From Marinobacter lipolyticus (lineage in GTDB: Bacteria; Pseudomonadota; Gammaproteobacteria; Pseudomonadales; Oleiphilaceae): a stretch of DNA of 64,000 nucleotides. A program made the translations under genes and the position numbers. This document shows positions 10,468-20,300 of this stretch, piece after piece. The first letter of the stretch is position 1; each line of letters starts with the position of its first letter. The notes below the pieces were generated by a model. That model searched no databases, had not been told where the DNA came from, and saw nothing but the letters and a program-made list of their open reading frames with translations. The DNA lies in assembly GCF_018424605.1 (NCBI RefSeq), contig NZ_QTKT01000008.1:1-64000 (forward strand). Direction: 5' to 3'.

Positions 10468-11301
10468 ATGAGATCAGTTGTTCGATTACTGCTATTGGCC
10501 ACCACGGCGCTGATGATCAGCGCGTGTGCCTCCAACGACCAGGAGGAAGTGCTGCCGGAAAAGACCTATTACGAAAATGCCCGGGAAGCGATGAACTCCG
10601 GTAACTTCAACGAGGCAGAACAGAACCTCGATTACCTGGAGACTTACTATCCGTTCGGACGCTATGCCGAGCAGGCGCAGATGGATCTGATCTATGCCCG
10701 CTATCAGAACCTCGATCTGGAAGGCGCGCGGGCGGCCGCTGACCGGTTCCTGCGGCTGAATCCGCAAAGCGAACACGCGGACTACGCGCTGTACATGCGC
10801 GGGCTGGCGTCCTACAACCTCGACATCGGTCTGGCCGCCCGCTATTTCCCGATCGATGTCGACGCCCGCGATCCCGGCGAGCAGCGCCAGGCGTTCCGTG
10901 ATTTCTCGGACCTGCTTAACCGCTACCCCAACAGTCAGTACGCACCCGACGCCAGGCAGCGCATGATTGCCATCCGCAATCGCCTGGCCGAGCTGGAAAT
11001 TCACGCGGCCCGTTATTACATCAAGCGCGAAGCCTACGTAGCAGCCAACAACCGTGCCCGCTACGTGGTGGAGAATTATTCAACGTCCCCGGCGGTCGAG
11101 GACGCGCTGATCATTCTCGCGGAAACCTTCCGTTTCCTGAAGCTGAACAAGGCTGCTGACGATGCGATTGCCCTGCTGGCGCAGAATTACCCCGACAGCG
11201 ACGTTTTCAACGACGAGGGCGAATTCGTACCCACACTGCTGGAACGCGAAGACCGATCACTCACCAGCGTTGTCACCTTTGGCCTGATGGGCGACGAGTA
11301 A
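10468..11301 (+). CDS. bamD: Outer membrane protein assembly factor BamD
   Basis: Essential lipoprotein of the BAM complex that inserts beta-barrel proteins into the outer membrane. Signal peptide and lipobox end at Cys20 (LMISAC). The following residue is Ala, not Asp, consistent with outer-membrane sorting. The remainder is tetratricopeptide-type helices (YYENAREAMNSGNFNEAEQNL and following). The 277-residue length is slightly above E. coli BamD. Single gene with its own promoter and terminator. Confidence 0.95.
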   Translation: MRSVVRLLLLATTALMISACASNDQEEVLPEKTYYENAREAMNSGNFNEAEQNLDYLETYYPFGRYAEQAQMDLIYARYQNLDLEGARAAADRFLRLNPQSEHADYALYMRGLASYNLDIGLAARYFPIDVDARDPGEQRQAFRDFSDLLNRYPNSQYAPDARQRMIAIRNRLAELEIHAARYYIKREAYVAANNRARYVVENYSTSPAVEDALIILAETFRFLKLNKAADDAIALLAQNYPDSDVFNDEGEFVPTLLEREDRSLTSVVTFGLMGDE

Positions 11302-11317
11302 ACCGGGCCGAATACCG

Positions 11318-11346
11318 GCGGGAAATGCCCCCTATTTCCCGCTTTT
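11318..11346 (+). terminator. Rho-independent terminator after bamD
   Basis: Perfect 9-bp stem (11318-11326 with 11334-11342), 7-base loop, then TTTT. It overlaps the last codons of the converging nadE gene. Confidence 0.75.
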
Positions 11347-12996
11347 CCAGCCATTGGTGATGGGATAACGGCGGTCTTTGCCGAACCCTCGCTCGGTGAT
11401 CCGCACCCCGATCGGCGCCTGGCGCCGCTTGTATTCATTAATATCCACCAGGCGAATCACCCGCTCGACGTCTTCCCGCGCAAAGCCTTCGGCCACAATG
11501 GCATCGGCGCTGAAATCCCGCTCCACATAGAGATTGAGAATCTGATCCAGCACGTCGTATCCCGGCAGGCTGTCCTCATCTTTCTGGTCCGGCGCCAGCT
11601 CCGCCGACGGTGGCCGGGTAATGACCCGTTCCGGAATCACCGCCGACAGCGTGTTGCGGTATCGGGCCAACTGGAATACCAGGGTTTTCGGGACGTCTTT
11701 CAGCACATCGAAGCCGCCGGCCATGTCGCCGTACAGCGTCGAGTAACCCACCGCCATTTCGCTCTTGTTGCCGGTGGTCAGCACCAGTGAACGGAATTTG
11801 TTGGACAGCGACATCAGCAACACCCCACGCAGCCGCGCCTGCAGGTTCTCCTCCGTGGTATCCGGTTGCGTGCTTTCAAAAGGCGTTGCCAGCGCGGCCA
11901 TGAAGGCGTCGTACATAGGCTCAATGGAATACACATCGTACTGTACGCCCAGGGCGACCGCTTCGGCTTCCGCGTCTTCCAGGCTCATACCGGAGGTATA
12001 GCGAAACGGCATCATCACCGCCCTGACCCGCTCCGGCCCCAGCGCATCAACCGCTACCGCCAGGGTAACAGCAGAATCAATTCCGCCGGACAGGCCCAGC
12101 ACTACGGATTTGAAACCATTCTTGTTGACGTAATCCCGCACCCCGAGCACCAGCGCCTTGTACACGTTTTCTTCCAGCGCAGGCTCACTTGGTAACGGCT
12201 GCGATATCGGCTGGCAGTGGTGTTCGCACAGAAAGTCCACCGGGAACAGACCCTCGACGAACTGGGGGATCTCCACATCCAGATGCCCGGAATGGTCGAA
12301 CACCATCGAGCCGCCATCAAACACCAGTTCATCCTGGCCACCCACCAGGTTGACATAGACAATGCTGACGCAGTTCTCACGCGCCTTGCGTTCCAGCAAC
12401 GCCTTGCGCCGCAGTTGCTTGTCGATGTCGTAGGGGGAAGCGTTGAGATTGAGGATCAGTTTCGCGCCGGCGGCCGCGGTATCTTCCACCGGCCCGTCAC
12501 TCCACAGGTCCTCGCACACGGTGATACCCACCGGCACACCACGGATAGTCATCACCAGCGGCTCGCGACCCTCGGCGAAGTAGCGTTTCTCATCGAAAAC
12601 CTGGTAATTGGGTGGAAAACGCTTGAAATATCGACCGGTGATCTCGCCGCGGTCAATCACCACCGCGGTATTGTAGAGCAAGCCGCCCTGACGAACCGGC
12701 GCGCCGATCACAATGGCGGCGTCGAGCTTTGCCTGTTTCAGGGTTTCCAATGCCTCGTTCACCCGCAGATCCAGACTTGGCCGCAGCAGCAGATCCTCGG
12801 GCGGGTAGCCGGTCAGGCAGAGTTCCGGAAACACCACCACATCGGCCGCGTGTTCGTTATATGCCTTTTGCGCCGCTTCAATCACAGCCCGGGTGTTGAC
12901 CGGGATATCGCCGACCAGGAAATCCAGCTGCGCCATCACCACCCGCAGGCGTGGCGGCGAGGTTTCAGTGGCAGCGCGTTGCTGTGACTCAGACAT
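11332..12996 (-). CDS. nadE: Glutamine-dependent NAD+ synthetase
   Basis: Last step of NAD synthesis: amidates nicotinic acid adenine dinucleotide using ATP and ammonia from glutamine. The 554-residue protein fuses an N-terminal nitrilase-type glutaminase (catalytic Glu58 in FPELCLTGYPPE, Lys125 region, Cys161 in ITVCEDLW) to a C-terminal synthetase domain with the ATP pyrophosphatase motif LGLSGGIDSA. This two-domain form needs no free ammonia, unlike the short E. coli enzyme. AGGAG lies about 9 bases before the ATG, and TATAAT at 13034-13039 (minus strand) is a likely -10. Confidence 0.96.
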   Translation of the reverse strand: MSESQQRAATETSPPRLRVVMAQLDFLVGDIPVNTRAVIEAAQKAYNEHAADVVVFPELCLTGYPPEDLLLRPSLDLRVNEALETLKQAKLDAAIVIGAPVRQGGLLYNTAVVIDRGEITGRYFKRFPPNYQVFDEKRYFAEGREPLVMTIRGVPVGITVCEDLWSDGPVEDTAAAGAKLILNLNASPYDIDKQLRRKALLERKARENCVSIVYVNLVGGQDELVFDGGSMVFDHSGHLDVEIPQFVEGLFPVDFLCEHHCQPISQPLPSEPALEENVYKALVLGVRDYVNKNGFKSVVLGLSGGIDSAVTLAVAVDALGPERVRAVMMPFRYTSGMSLEDAEAEAVALGVQYDVYSIEPMYDAFMAALATPFESTQPDTTEENLQARLRGVLLMSLSNKFRSLVLTTGNKSEMAVGYSTLYGDMAGGFDVLKDVPKTLVFQLARYRNTLSAVIPERVITRPPSAELAPDQKDEDSLPGYDVLDQILNLYVERDFSADAIVAEGFAREDVERVIRLVDINEYKRRQAPIGVRITERGFGKDRRYPITNGWKSGK

Positions 12997-13082
12997 AAAG
13001 GCAGCTCCTGTAACTTATTGCCATTAAAAGGCTATTATAACCCGTCAAAGCCACGAAATTCTCGCGGGAAACCCAACGAATT

Positions 13083-14729
13083 ATGACCACACCGGCCATT
13101 ACCCCTCCGGACCACTGGCCCGGAAATCCCCAGATGTCCCAACGCGGCAAACTTTTCCGGATCTACAATCACTACCGGGTGGTGATCAGTCTGATTCTGG
13201 TGGCGCTGCTGTTTGTGGACCCGGTGAACTTCGACACCGAGTTCCGGATGCTCGACATCTACCAGACGACGGTGATCAGCTATTTTGCGGTGAACGCCTT
13301 CGTCGCCCTGGTGATGCTCGCCGGCTTCCATCCGCAGCAGCGGCATATCACCCTGTCGGTGCTGCTGGACATTCTTGTCATGCACGCGCTGCTGCTCACC
13401 AGCACCGGCATCACCAACGGTCTCGCCAACCTGGTGATCATTTCGGTAGCGGCTGGCAACATCCTCACCCCCAGCCGCATGGGCACATTCTACGCGGCGC
13501 TGGCGGCCATCTGTTCACTGGGCATTTCCGGCTGGTCGGTACTGGCGCTTGACGAGTCCGCCGATGACATCGTCCGCGCCGGCTCCCTCGGCATTCTCTA
13601 CTTTGCCGCGGCATTCATACTGCAGAACATTTCCCGACGCATGCTGCGCAGTGAAGCGCTCGCCGTCTCCCGCGCCCGTAGCATTGCGGAGCTGGAACAG
13701 ATCAACCGGCAGATCATCCAGCGGATGCGCACCGGCATTCTGGTGCTGGATCGCTACGGCCAGATCCGCGTTGCCAACGCCGCCGCCGAGGAGCTACTGT
13801 TCGGTGCCGGAACCGGGCCGTCGACCACCGATAACCGCGGCCGCATCCTGCCGCAGCCACTGCGTCTTGGCCTTGAAGCCTGGCTGAAGGACCCCACCCG
13901 TAAAACCGAGCCGTTTCAGGCTTCGCCCACGTCGCCGCTGCTGCAGGTGAACTTCACGCCGTTGGATCAGGACCGTGGCGACCATATCCTGGTGTTCGTG
14001 GAAGACATGAGCAAGGTGACGCAACAGGCGCAGCAGATGAAACTGGCCTCACTTGGCCGGCTCACCGCCGGCATCGCCCACGAAATCCGCAACCCGCTTG
14101 GCGCCATCAGCCACGCGGCTCAGCTGATGGAGGAGTCCACCAACCTGGACGGTGGTGACCGGCAGATGCTCGACATCATTCGTCGCCACTCCCGCCGGGT
14201 GAACGGTATCATCGAAAACGTGCTTGATCTGTCCCGCCGGCGGGTAGCCAGCAGCGAGCTGATCGACGTGGGCGACTGGCTGGGGGAATTTCGCAGCGAG
14301 TATCTTCAGACCCAGAACCACGACCAGCAGGCCGCAACCGAGATTGAGCTGACGCTGAGCAGCCCCCTGCCCGCCGCCCGCTTCGATAAAAGCCAGATCG
14401 AACAGGTACTGGTCAATCTCTGCGACAACGCGCTGCGCTACAGTGAACAGCACAGCGGCAAACGCTACCTGCAACTGCACGCCGGCGCCACAGCTGACGG
14501 CGAACGGGCCTACCTCGATGTGCGCGACGTTGGCCCCGGCATTGCGCCGGAGCAGCGCATCTCGGTTTTTGAGCCCTTTTTCACAACCGACAAACGGGGC
14601 ACCGGCCTCGGCCTTTATCTGGCCCGGGAACTGTGCGAGGCTAACCAGGCCCACCTTTCCCTGGTGGAAGACGATGAGCCCGGCTGCTGCTTTCGCATTA
14701 CCTTCGCCCATCCCGGGCGGATGATTTAA
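13083..14729 (+). CDS. pilS: Sensor histidine kinase PilS
   Basis: Membrane sensor kinase that phosphorylates PilR and so controls pilin transcription. In order: about six N-terminal membrane helices (from about residue 30), a PAS domain beginning after the membrane part (GILVLDRYGQIRVANAAAEEL), a HisKA domain with HEIRNPLGAIS, and a HATPase domain (NLCDNALRYS, GTGLGLYLAREL). 548 residues; an internal ATG at 13134 with GGAA upstream is a possible alternative start. It lies 52 bp before pilR. Confidence 0.94.
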   Translation: MTTPAITPPDHWPGNPQMSQRGKLFRIYNHYRVVISLILVALLFVDPVNFDTEFRMLDIYQTTVISYFAVNAFVALVMLAGFHPQQRHITLSVLLDILVMHALLLTSTGITNGLANLVIISVAAGNILTPSRMGTFYAALAAICSLGISGWSVLALDESADDIVRAGSLGILYFAAAFILQNISRRMLRSEALAVSRARSIAELEQINRQIIQRMRTGILVLDRYGQIRVANAAAEELLFGAGTGPSTTDNRGRILPQPLRLGLEAWLKDPTRKTEPFQASPTSPLLQVNFTPLDQDRGDHILVFVEDMSKVTQQAQQMKLASLGRLTAGIAHEIRNPLGAISHAAQLMEESTNLDGGDRQMLDIIRRHSRRVNGIIENVLDLSRRRVASSELIDVGDWLGEFRSEYLQTQNHDQQAATEIELTLSSPLPAARFDKSQIEQVLVNLCDNALRYSEQHSGKRYLQLHAGATADGERAYLDVRDVGPGIAPEQRISVFEPFFTTDKRGTGLGLYLARELCEANQAHLSLVEDDEPGCCFRITFAHPGRMI

Positions 14730-14781
14730 CGCCGCCAGACCGGCCGGCGACAGAACAACGATAGGGAACCGACACCACAAG

Positions 14782-16167
14782 ATGACCACTCACACCGCGC
14801 TGATCGTTGACGATGAACCGGACATCCGGGATCTGCTTGAGATCACCCTGACCCGCATGGGCATCAAAACCCTGACTGCGCCCGACATCGCCAGTGCAAA
14901 ACAACTATTGGAAGAGCACAAACCACAGCTCTGCCTGACCGACATGAACCTGCCGGACGGCAACGGTATCGATCTGGTGCACTGGATCCAGCAATACACC
15001 CCGTGCACACCGGTGGCCGTGATCACCGCCTACGGCAACATGGATACCGCCATTGAATCCCTCAAGGCCGGCGCGTTCGACTTCGTCTCCAAACCGGTGG
15101 AACTGCCACGCCTGCGGGAGCTGGTAAACAGTGCGCTGAAACTGTCCGAATCGGCCCCGGAAGCAAACACGGCAACGGATGAGCCCGGCCTGTTGCTGGG
15201 CAATTCCGCCGAGATCAAGCGGCTGCGAAGTCAGGTTCGCAAGCTGGCCCGCAGCCAGGCACCGGTGTTCATCAGCGGCGAATCCGGCAGCGGCAAGGAA
15301 CTGGTGGCACGGATGATCCACCTGCAGGGCCCTCGCCGGGACGGTCCCTTTATCGCCGTCAACTGCGGTGCGATCCCGTCCGAACTGATGGAAAGCGAGT
15401 TCTTCGGCCACAAGAAAGGCAGCTTTACCGGCGCGGTGGATAACAAAGACGGCCTGTTCCGCTCCGCCGACGGCGGCACCCTGTTTCTGGACGAAGTGGC
15501 CGACCTGCCACTGGCCATGCAGGTGAAACTGCTGCGCGCCATCCAGGAGAAAGCCGTACGCCCGGTGGGTGATACCAAAGAGGTGCCTGTGGATATCCGG
15601 GTATTGAGTGCCACCCACAAAAACCTGCCGCAACTGGTGCAGGACGGCAGCTTCCGCCAGGACTTGTTTTACCGCATCAACGTCATCGAGCTGGCCGTCC
15701 CATCCTTGCGCCAGCGCCCCGATGACATCGAACTGCTGGCCAGCCACATTCTTGAGCGCATCGCCCGGGAATACGAGTGCGACCCGGCAACCCTCACGCC
15801 AGACGCCATCGCCCGCCTCAAGGAACACGACTTCCCGGGCAACGTGCGGGAGCTTGAGAACATCCTCGAGCGCGCGTTCACGCTCTGTGACGATGAGCGC
15901 ATCGGCGCCTCTGACCTGCACATCGGCAATACCCCCCTTGCCCAGACCGGCGGCAACGCCGCCACCCGGGAAATCACCCGCGACGCGGAGCCGCCAGAAG
16001 TGCCCGATGGCGAAATGGACCTGGAAGGCTATCTGGAAACCATTGAACGCCAGGCCATCGAAAAGGCCCTGGAGGCGACCCGCTGGAACAAGACCGCCGC
16101 CGCCAAACGGCTGGGGATCAGTTTCCGGGCGTTGCGGTATCGGTTGAAGAAGTTGGGGATGGAGTGA
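14782..16167 (+). CDS. pilR: Sigma-54 dependent response regulator PilR
   Basis: Activator of sigma-54 promoters of pilin genes. Receiver domain with acidic pocket LIVDDEPD and phosphoacceptor Asp54 (LTDMNLPDG); AAA+ domain with Walker A GESGSGKE and the sigma-54 contact loop written GSFTGA; C-terminal Fis-type helix-turn-helix (NKTAAAKRLGISFRALRYRL). 461 residues, normal for the family. The pilS-pilR pair followed by pseudopilin genes is the standard type IV pilus arrangement. Confidence 0.96.
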   Translation: MTTHTALIVDDEPDIRDLLEITLTRMGIKTLTAPDIASAKQLLEEHKPQLCLTDMNLPDGNGIDLVHWIQQYTPCTPVAVITAYGNMDTAIESLKAGAFDFVSKPVELPRLRELVNSALKLSESAPEANTATDEPGLLLGNSAEIKRLRSQVRKLARSQAPVFISGESGSGKELVARMIHLQGPRRDGPFIAVNCGAIPSELMESEFFGHKKGSFTGAVDNKDGLFRSADGGTLFLDEVADLPLAMQVKLLRAIQEKAVRPVGDTKEVPVDIRVLSATHKNLPQLVQDGSFRQDLFYRINVIELAVPSLRQRPDDIELLASHILERIAREYECDPATLTPDAIARLKEHDFPGNVRELENILERAFTLCDDERIGASDLHIGNTPLAQTGGNAATREITRDAEPPEVPDGEMDLEGYLETIERQAIEKALEATRWNKTAAAKRLGISFRALRYRLKKLGME

Positions 16168-16275
16168 TTATTCGATAGACTGGGGTCGCCAACGGCGCGG
16201 ATTCGCCGGTTCGGTTGACCCTATATTAGATGCAATTACGCATTCCAGGACGGAATGCGCTATGGAGACTCAAGG

Positions 16276-16839
16276 ATGACACTTTTCCAGCGCAACCGGG
16301 GCATCACCCTGGTGGAGCTGCTAGTGACGCTTGCCATCGTGGCAATTGTCGCTACGCAGATAACCCCTTCTTTTTCCCGTCTACTTGCCACCTCGGATCG
16401 CAATTCCGAAATCGGCGAGCTGATCACACTGATCAACGTGGCTCGAAATACAGCCATTTATGAGCAGACCACGGTCACCCTCTGCCCGATTGATGAAACC
16501 AATCGCTGCAATCGCGACTGGGACCTCCCACTGGTAGCATTTCGAGACCCGGGTCGAACACGGACAGTGTCCGATCCGTCGCAAATCATCCGCGAACGCC
16601 AGACCAACAACATCGGCACAATCCGGGGAGCCACAGGAATACATACCTACTTCCGCTTCAACGCGTCCGGACTCGCTTACGGGGCCATCGGCAACATCAC
16701 CTGGTGCCCGAATGATGGCGATGCCGCCCTTGCCGCTCAGATCAGAATTAATATGGGAGGCCGCCCCACCCTGGCCAAAGACCGGGATGGCGACGGCATT
16801 GTAGAGGATTCAGGAGGGCGCCCGGTTGCCTGTTCCTGA
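16276..16839 (+). CDS. fimT: FimT/GspH family type IV pseudopilin
   Basis: Minor pseudopilin with prepilin peptidase site G/ITLVE and conserved Glu at mature position 5, then a hydrophobic helix (LLVTLAIVAIVAT) and a GspH/FimT-type globular domain with several cysteines. About 187 residues from the ATG at 16276, which has GGAG 8 bases upstream; a longer frame from 16255 has no signal. Members bind DNA during competence or prime pilus assembly. Converges with pilE 19 bp away. The FimT name is by position next to pilR. Confidence 0.85.
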   Translation: MTLFQRNRGITLVELLVTLAIVAIVATQITPSFSRLLATSDRNSEIGELITLINVARNTAIYEQTTVTLCPIDETNRCNRDWDLPLVAFRDPGRTRTVSDPSQIIRERQTNNIGTIRGATGIHTYFRFNASGLAYGAIGNITWCPNDGDAALAAQIRINMGGRPTLAKDRDGDGIVEDSGGRPVACS

Positions 16840-16858
16840 GGTACGTTCACCGGAAGGA

Positions 16859-17338
16859 TTATTTGGACCAGGTGTTTTCGGTACCACTCAAGGCACCGGA
16901 GTTGTCAGCATCCCACCCCCTCTGGCCGGTGGAAGTGAGCTGCAGAAATCCGTCCCCGGCCTGTGCAGAGCCCGCAATGGGGACGGCTCGCAACTCATAG
17001 CTGTTCGCCGTCAGGTTGAAGATACGCAGGTTGTAGAAAGGAGTACCGTCGGCCGGTGACTGGCTGGCAAAGACTCCGGCTGCCGGGGCCGTCAGCGTGT
17101 CGGATATGGCGGAGTTGCCACCATCGGCACCGATGTATGTGTTGTTTTGAGTGTAATAACGCTCCATCGCGTTGGCGAAAGATGCCAGCGCGCCCTGAGC
17201 ATCACCGCGCCGCGTGCTTTCCACCTGCGCGAGGTAACTGGGATAGGCAATCGCGGCGATGATGCCGATGATCGCGACCACGATCATCAACTCAATCAAT
17301 GTAAAACCGCTCTGCCTGGCTGTTTGTAGATTCTTCAT
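16859..17338 (-). CDS. pilE: Type IV minor pilin PilE
   Basis: Minor pilin with a short positively charged leader cut at SG/FTLIE, Glu5 present, a long N-terminal helix (LMIVVAIIGIIAAIAYPSY) and a PilE-type globular domain. 159 residues. It is the last gene of the leftward fimU-pilV-pilW-pilX-pilY1-pilE cluster, 9 bp after pilY1. In P. aeruginosa PilE joins the minor-pilin priming complex to the major pilin; the same role is inferred here. It could be mistaken for the major pilin, but location and composition favour PilE. Confidence 0.9.
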   Translation of the reverse strand: MKNLQTARQSGFTLIELMIVVAIIGIIAAIAYPSYLAQVESTRRGDAQGALASFANAMERYYTQNNTYIGADGGNSAISDTLTAPAAGVFASQSPADGTPFYNLRIFNLTANSYELRAVPIAGSAQAGDGFLQLTSTGQRGWDADNSGALSGTENTWSK

Positions 17339-17347
17339 TGTTTCTCC

Positions 17348-20300
17348 TTACTGCTCGTAGACTTCGCGCCAGCCGGAACGACCGAGAGACTTGCCACCGC
17401 CGAGATTTACCTTCGACTGATCAACAGTGCCATCCGAAGCCTGTCGATAAAGGTTATCCCCCAAGATGTTCATGTTCAGAATCATTGCATCGCCATATCG
17501 CACGCCGGCAACCACCGCATCGTCGCCATTCACGACACCGTCGTTATTGACATCGAACACGGCCTGGTAGGGTGTGGTGCCGTCAAAACGCAGCGCCATG
17601 GTCCAACTGGTGCCACCACTCTGACATAGGCTCTGCATAGGTGTAACGGTATTGAACAGCACGTACTCACCCCGGACCAGTGGGCTCTGCACAACACGTT
17701 CGCCGGCTTCGGTATTGAAATCCACCACCCAGCCACGAACGGCGTTGGCAGAGTTATCAACCCAGTTGATACTGTCGCCACTGACCTCACGAACTTCGCG
17801 CCCACCCGACATCATTTCGGAAATGGAGCGCGGCTCCAGGTCACTCCGTGTAACCGTTTCGCCCTGATCCCAAACACCGTAAAAGCTTTGCTCAGCGGTG
17901 TTGGTCGGATCGGTATCGGTGAGGTAACGACCCGTACCGAAAAATACGAAAAGGTTCGGTGTATCACCGTTGGTATTGTATATGTTGCGCCCCATGACTG
18001 GCGCTGTGGTTATGGGTTGCCGATTGTTGTCGCTGTCTCTGGCAACGAAAAAAGGCGAACTATTATAAACATTGCCCCATTTATTGCTCGCGCCGCTCAA
18101 ATCAATCGCCCAGACGTTTCCGTCCAGATCACCCGCGTAGACACGATCGAGGACACCGTCCCTTACGCCTGTTCCGTCTTCGTCTTTATAATCAACAGCA
18201 CGAACCGGTGATAACCCCTGCCCGCTTGCCAGAGGTACGAATACGAAGTCCTGGCCTTCAGACCAGCCATCCTGTCCTCCCTGAATGTCTAGTACAAACA
18301 ACCCGGTTTGTCCGCTTCCACTGTTGTAGCCGTTAGGGATCAGGGCGCTCCAGCGGTACTCGTTAGCCTTCCACTTTACTAGCGCTATTTGCGGAGGCTC
18401 GACGATCTGGCCGAGACGTGGATCGGTAAACTCCCACAGCACCATGTCGTCGGCCGCCGTCGGGGTGTTCTCGAACGCGCTCGGGTCGGTGACATCAAGT
18501 GCGAAAAGCCCCTTACCCCCTGCACGGAGCCCACCGATCAACACCGTTTTCCACTCCGCGCCAGAGCCGTTAGCGGCGCCAATGTAGACGTCCGATACCG
18601 CGGGCGAAAGGTCGACATAGAAACGATGTCCATAACCTGGATCCGAAAGGTAGTTCAGACCACGCTCGGCTTGCTCCGAATAGACGAAGCTCGGCACATA
18701 CGCCATCAGCTCCGCGCCTGTTTGCGCGTTAAAGCCATGGAGCATGCCATCGTTTGCGCCAACATAGACCACCGGGGTTCGGGTGGAATTATTTTGGCGG
18801 AACGTTGAGTAGCGGCCGGTTTCACCTGCCCCAAAGGGATCAATATCAGGCCAGCCACTGGCGGGCTTGCCGGCATAAACCGGTGAGGAGTTAACGACGT
18901 CACCCAATACCGTTGACCGTTTGCGGAAGGTGCCACCTTCGTTCGATCGATCGCCACGGATGTACGCCAGGCGATCGGGGCCAAGCCCGTCGTTCAGCGG
19001 TCCGTCAAGGTCGCCACGCTGATCCGTACTAAGCGAGGCCCAGTTAAACTGTACGCCGCCGCCGTTGTAGGTAACAATATTGCGCTCATTCGGCGACATC
19101 TCATTCAGCGTATCTGCTGCGTCCCAAACCACATTACCGATGTTGCCGGTTACCGGGTTGAGCGCGCGCGCGGCAACCGAGCCCGACCAATCGCCGCTGT
19201 TGAAAGAAGCCGTGTAAACATTACTCCCCTCCTCCAACGTCGCGGTATTGAAGGTAACGTTGGTGGCCGACCCAGTAGAGCGAATGATGTCACGGAGCGC
19301 GGCCGAGATAGAACTCCTCAGCTCGTCGACATTACTGGCATTGTAGAACTCGCCGCGGCCGTTAACCGCCGCGTGGTAAAGGTCATCAATCTGATTACCG
19401 TCCCAGGTGTCGGCACTGATGTCATCCCAGTCGGGAGGTGTGTCGTGAGCATCCGTGACTTTCAAGTAATCAATGCCTGCAAAATGTTCCCCTTTTGCAC
19501 CAAAGCCTACCGTGTAGGTATTCATGTGCAGGTCAGTATTGCAATCGGCAGTCGGATCGTAGCTGGGGTCAGACGGTACCGCGAGCAGAGGCGTCGTGCT
19601 GCTATAACCCGGGTCGCCTTCCTGCTTGAAACAGGCCTGGGGTCGCCTCACACCACCCGCAGAGAAAGAGCCGGAACGAAGCCGGTCCTCGTAATATTTC
19701 ATGGCAACATCAGCCAGCGTATTCGAGGCTGAGTCCTCGTAAGGTTCACCTTTATCATTGTCGGTATTACCGACACCACTGATACTGTCGTTGTTGATGC
19801 CGTCGGTGAACAAAAGTGTAAAGTTCTTCTGGCATTCTGCCTCGATGATATTGCTGTTGGAGTTGTATTGCTGCCCTGCATGCCTTAACGCCTTGCGAAG
19901 TGGCGTCCCGCCGCCTTGCCAGCCAGAGCTGAATCGTCCGTACGTATCATCCAGAAATTCCCCGCGCTCCGTGTCGAGGTCATTCATAGGCACCGTACGG
20001 TTATTGTGGAGCCAGAAAGTCCCGATACGCATACCCGAAAGCCCTTCCAGGGATTCCGAAATCGCGGCACGGGTGGCGTGATGCAACCTTCGATAGTAAG
20101 AAAACCAGTTTGCGAAGTTCTGCATTTCATCAGAACCTGCAGCGATCTTGGTTTCTTTTATACAGGCATCATCTGGCCCGAAGCCTACGATGCCATTGGA
20201 GAACGTGAAGCGCTCAGGGACAGATAGCCAAACACTGTAGGCATTGCCTGCACCGCAGTTGTACGTTGTCCCGTCGTATACAAACGTTTCGGGATCATCC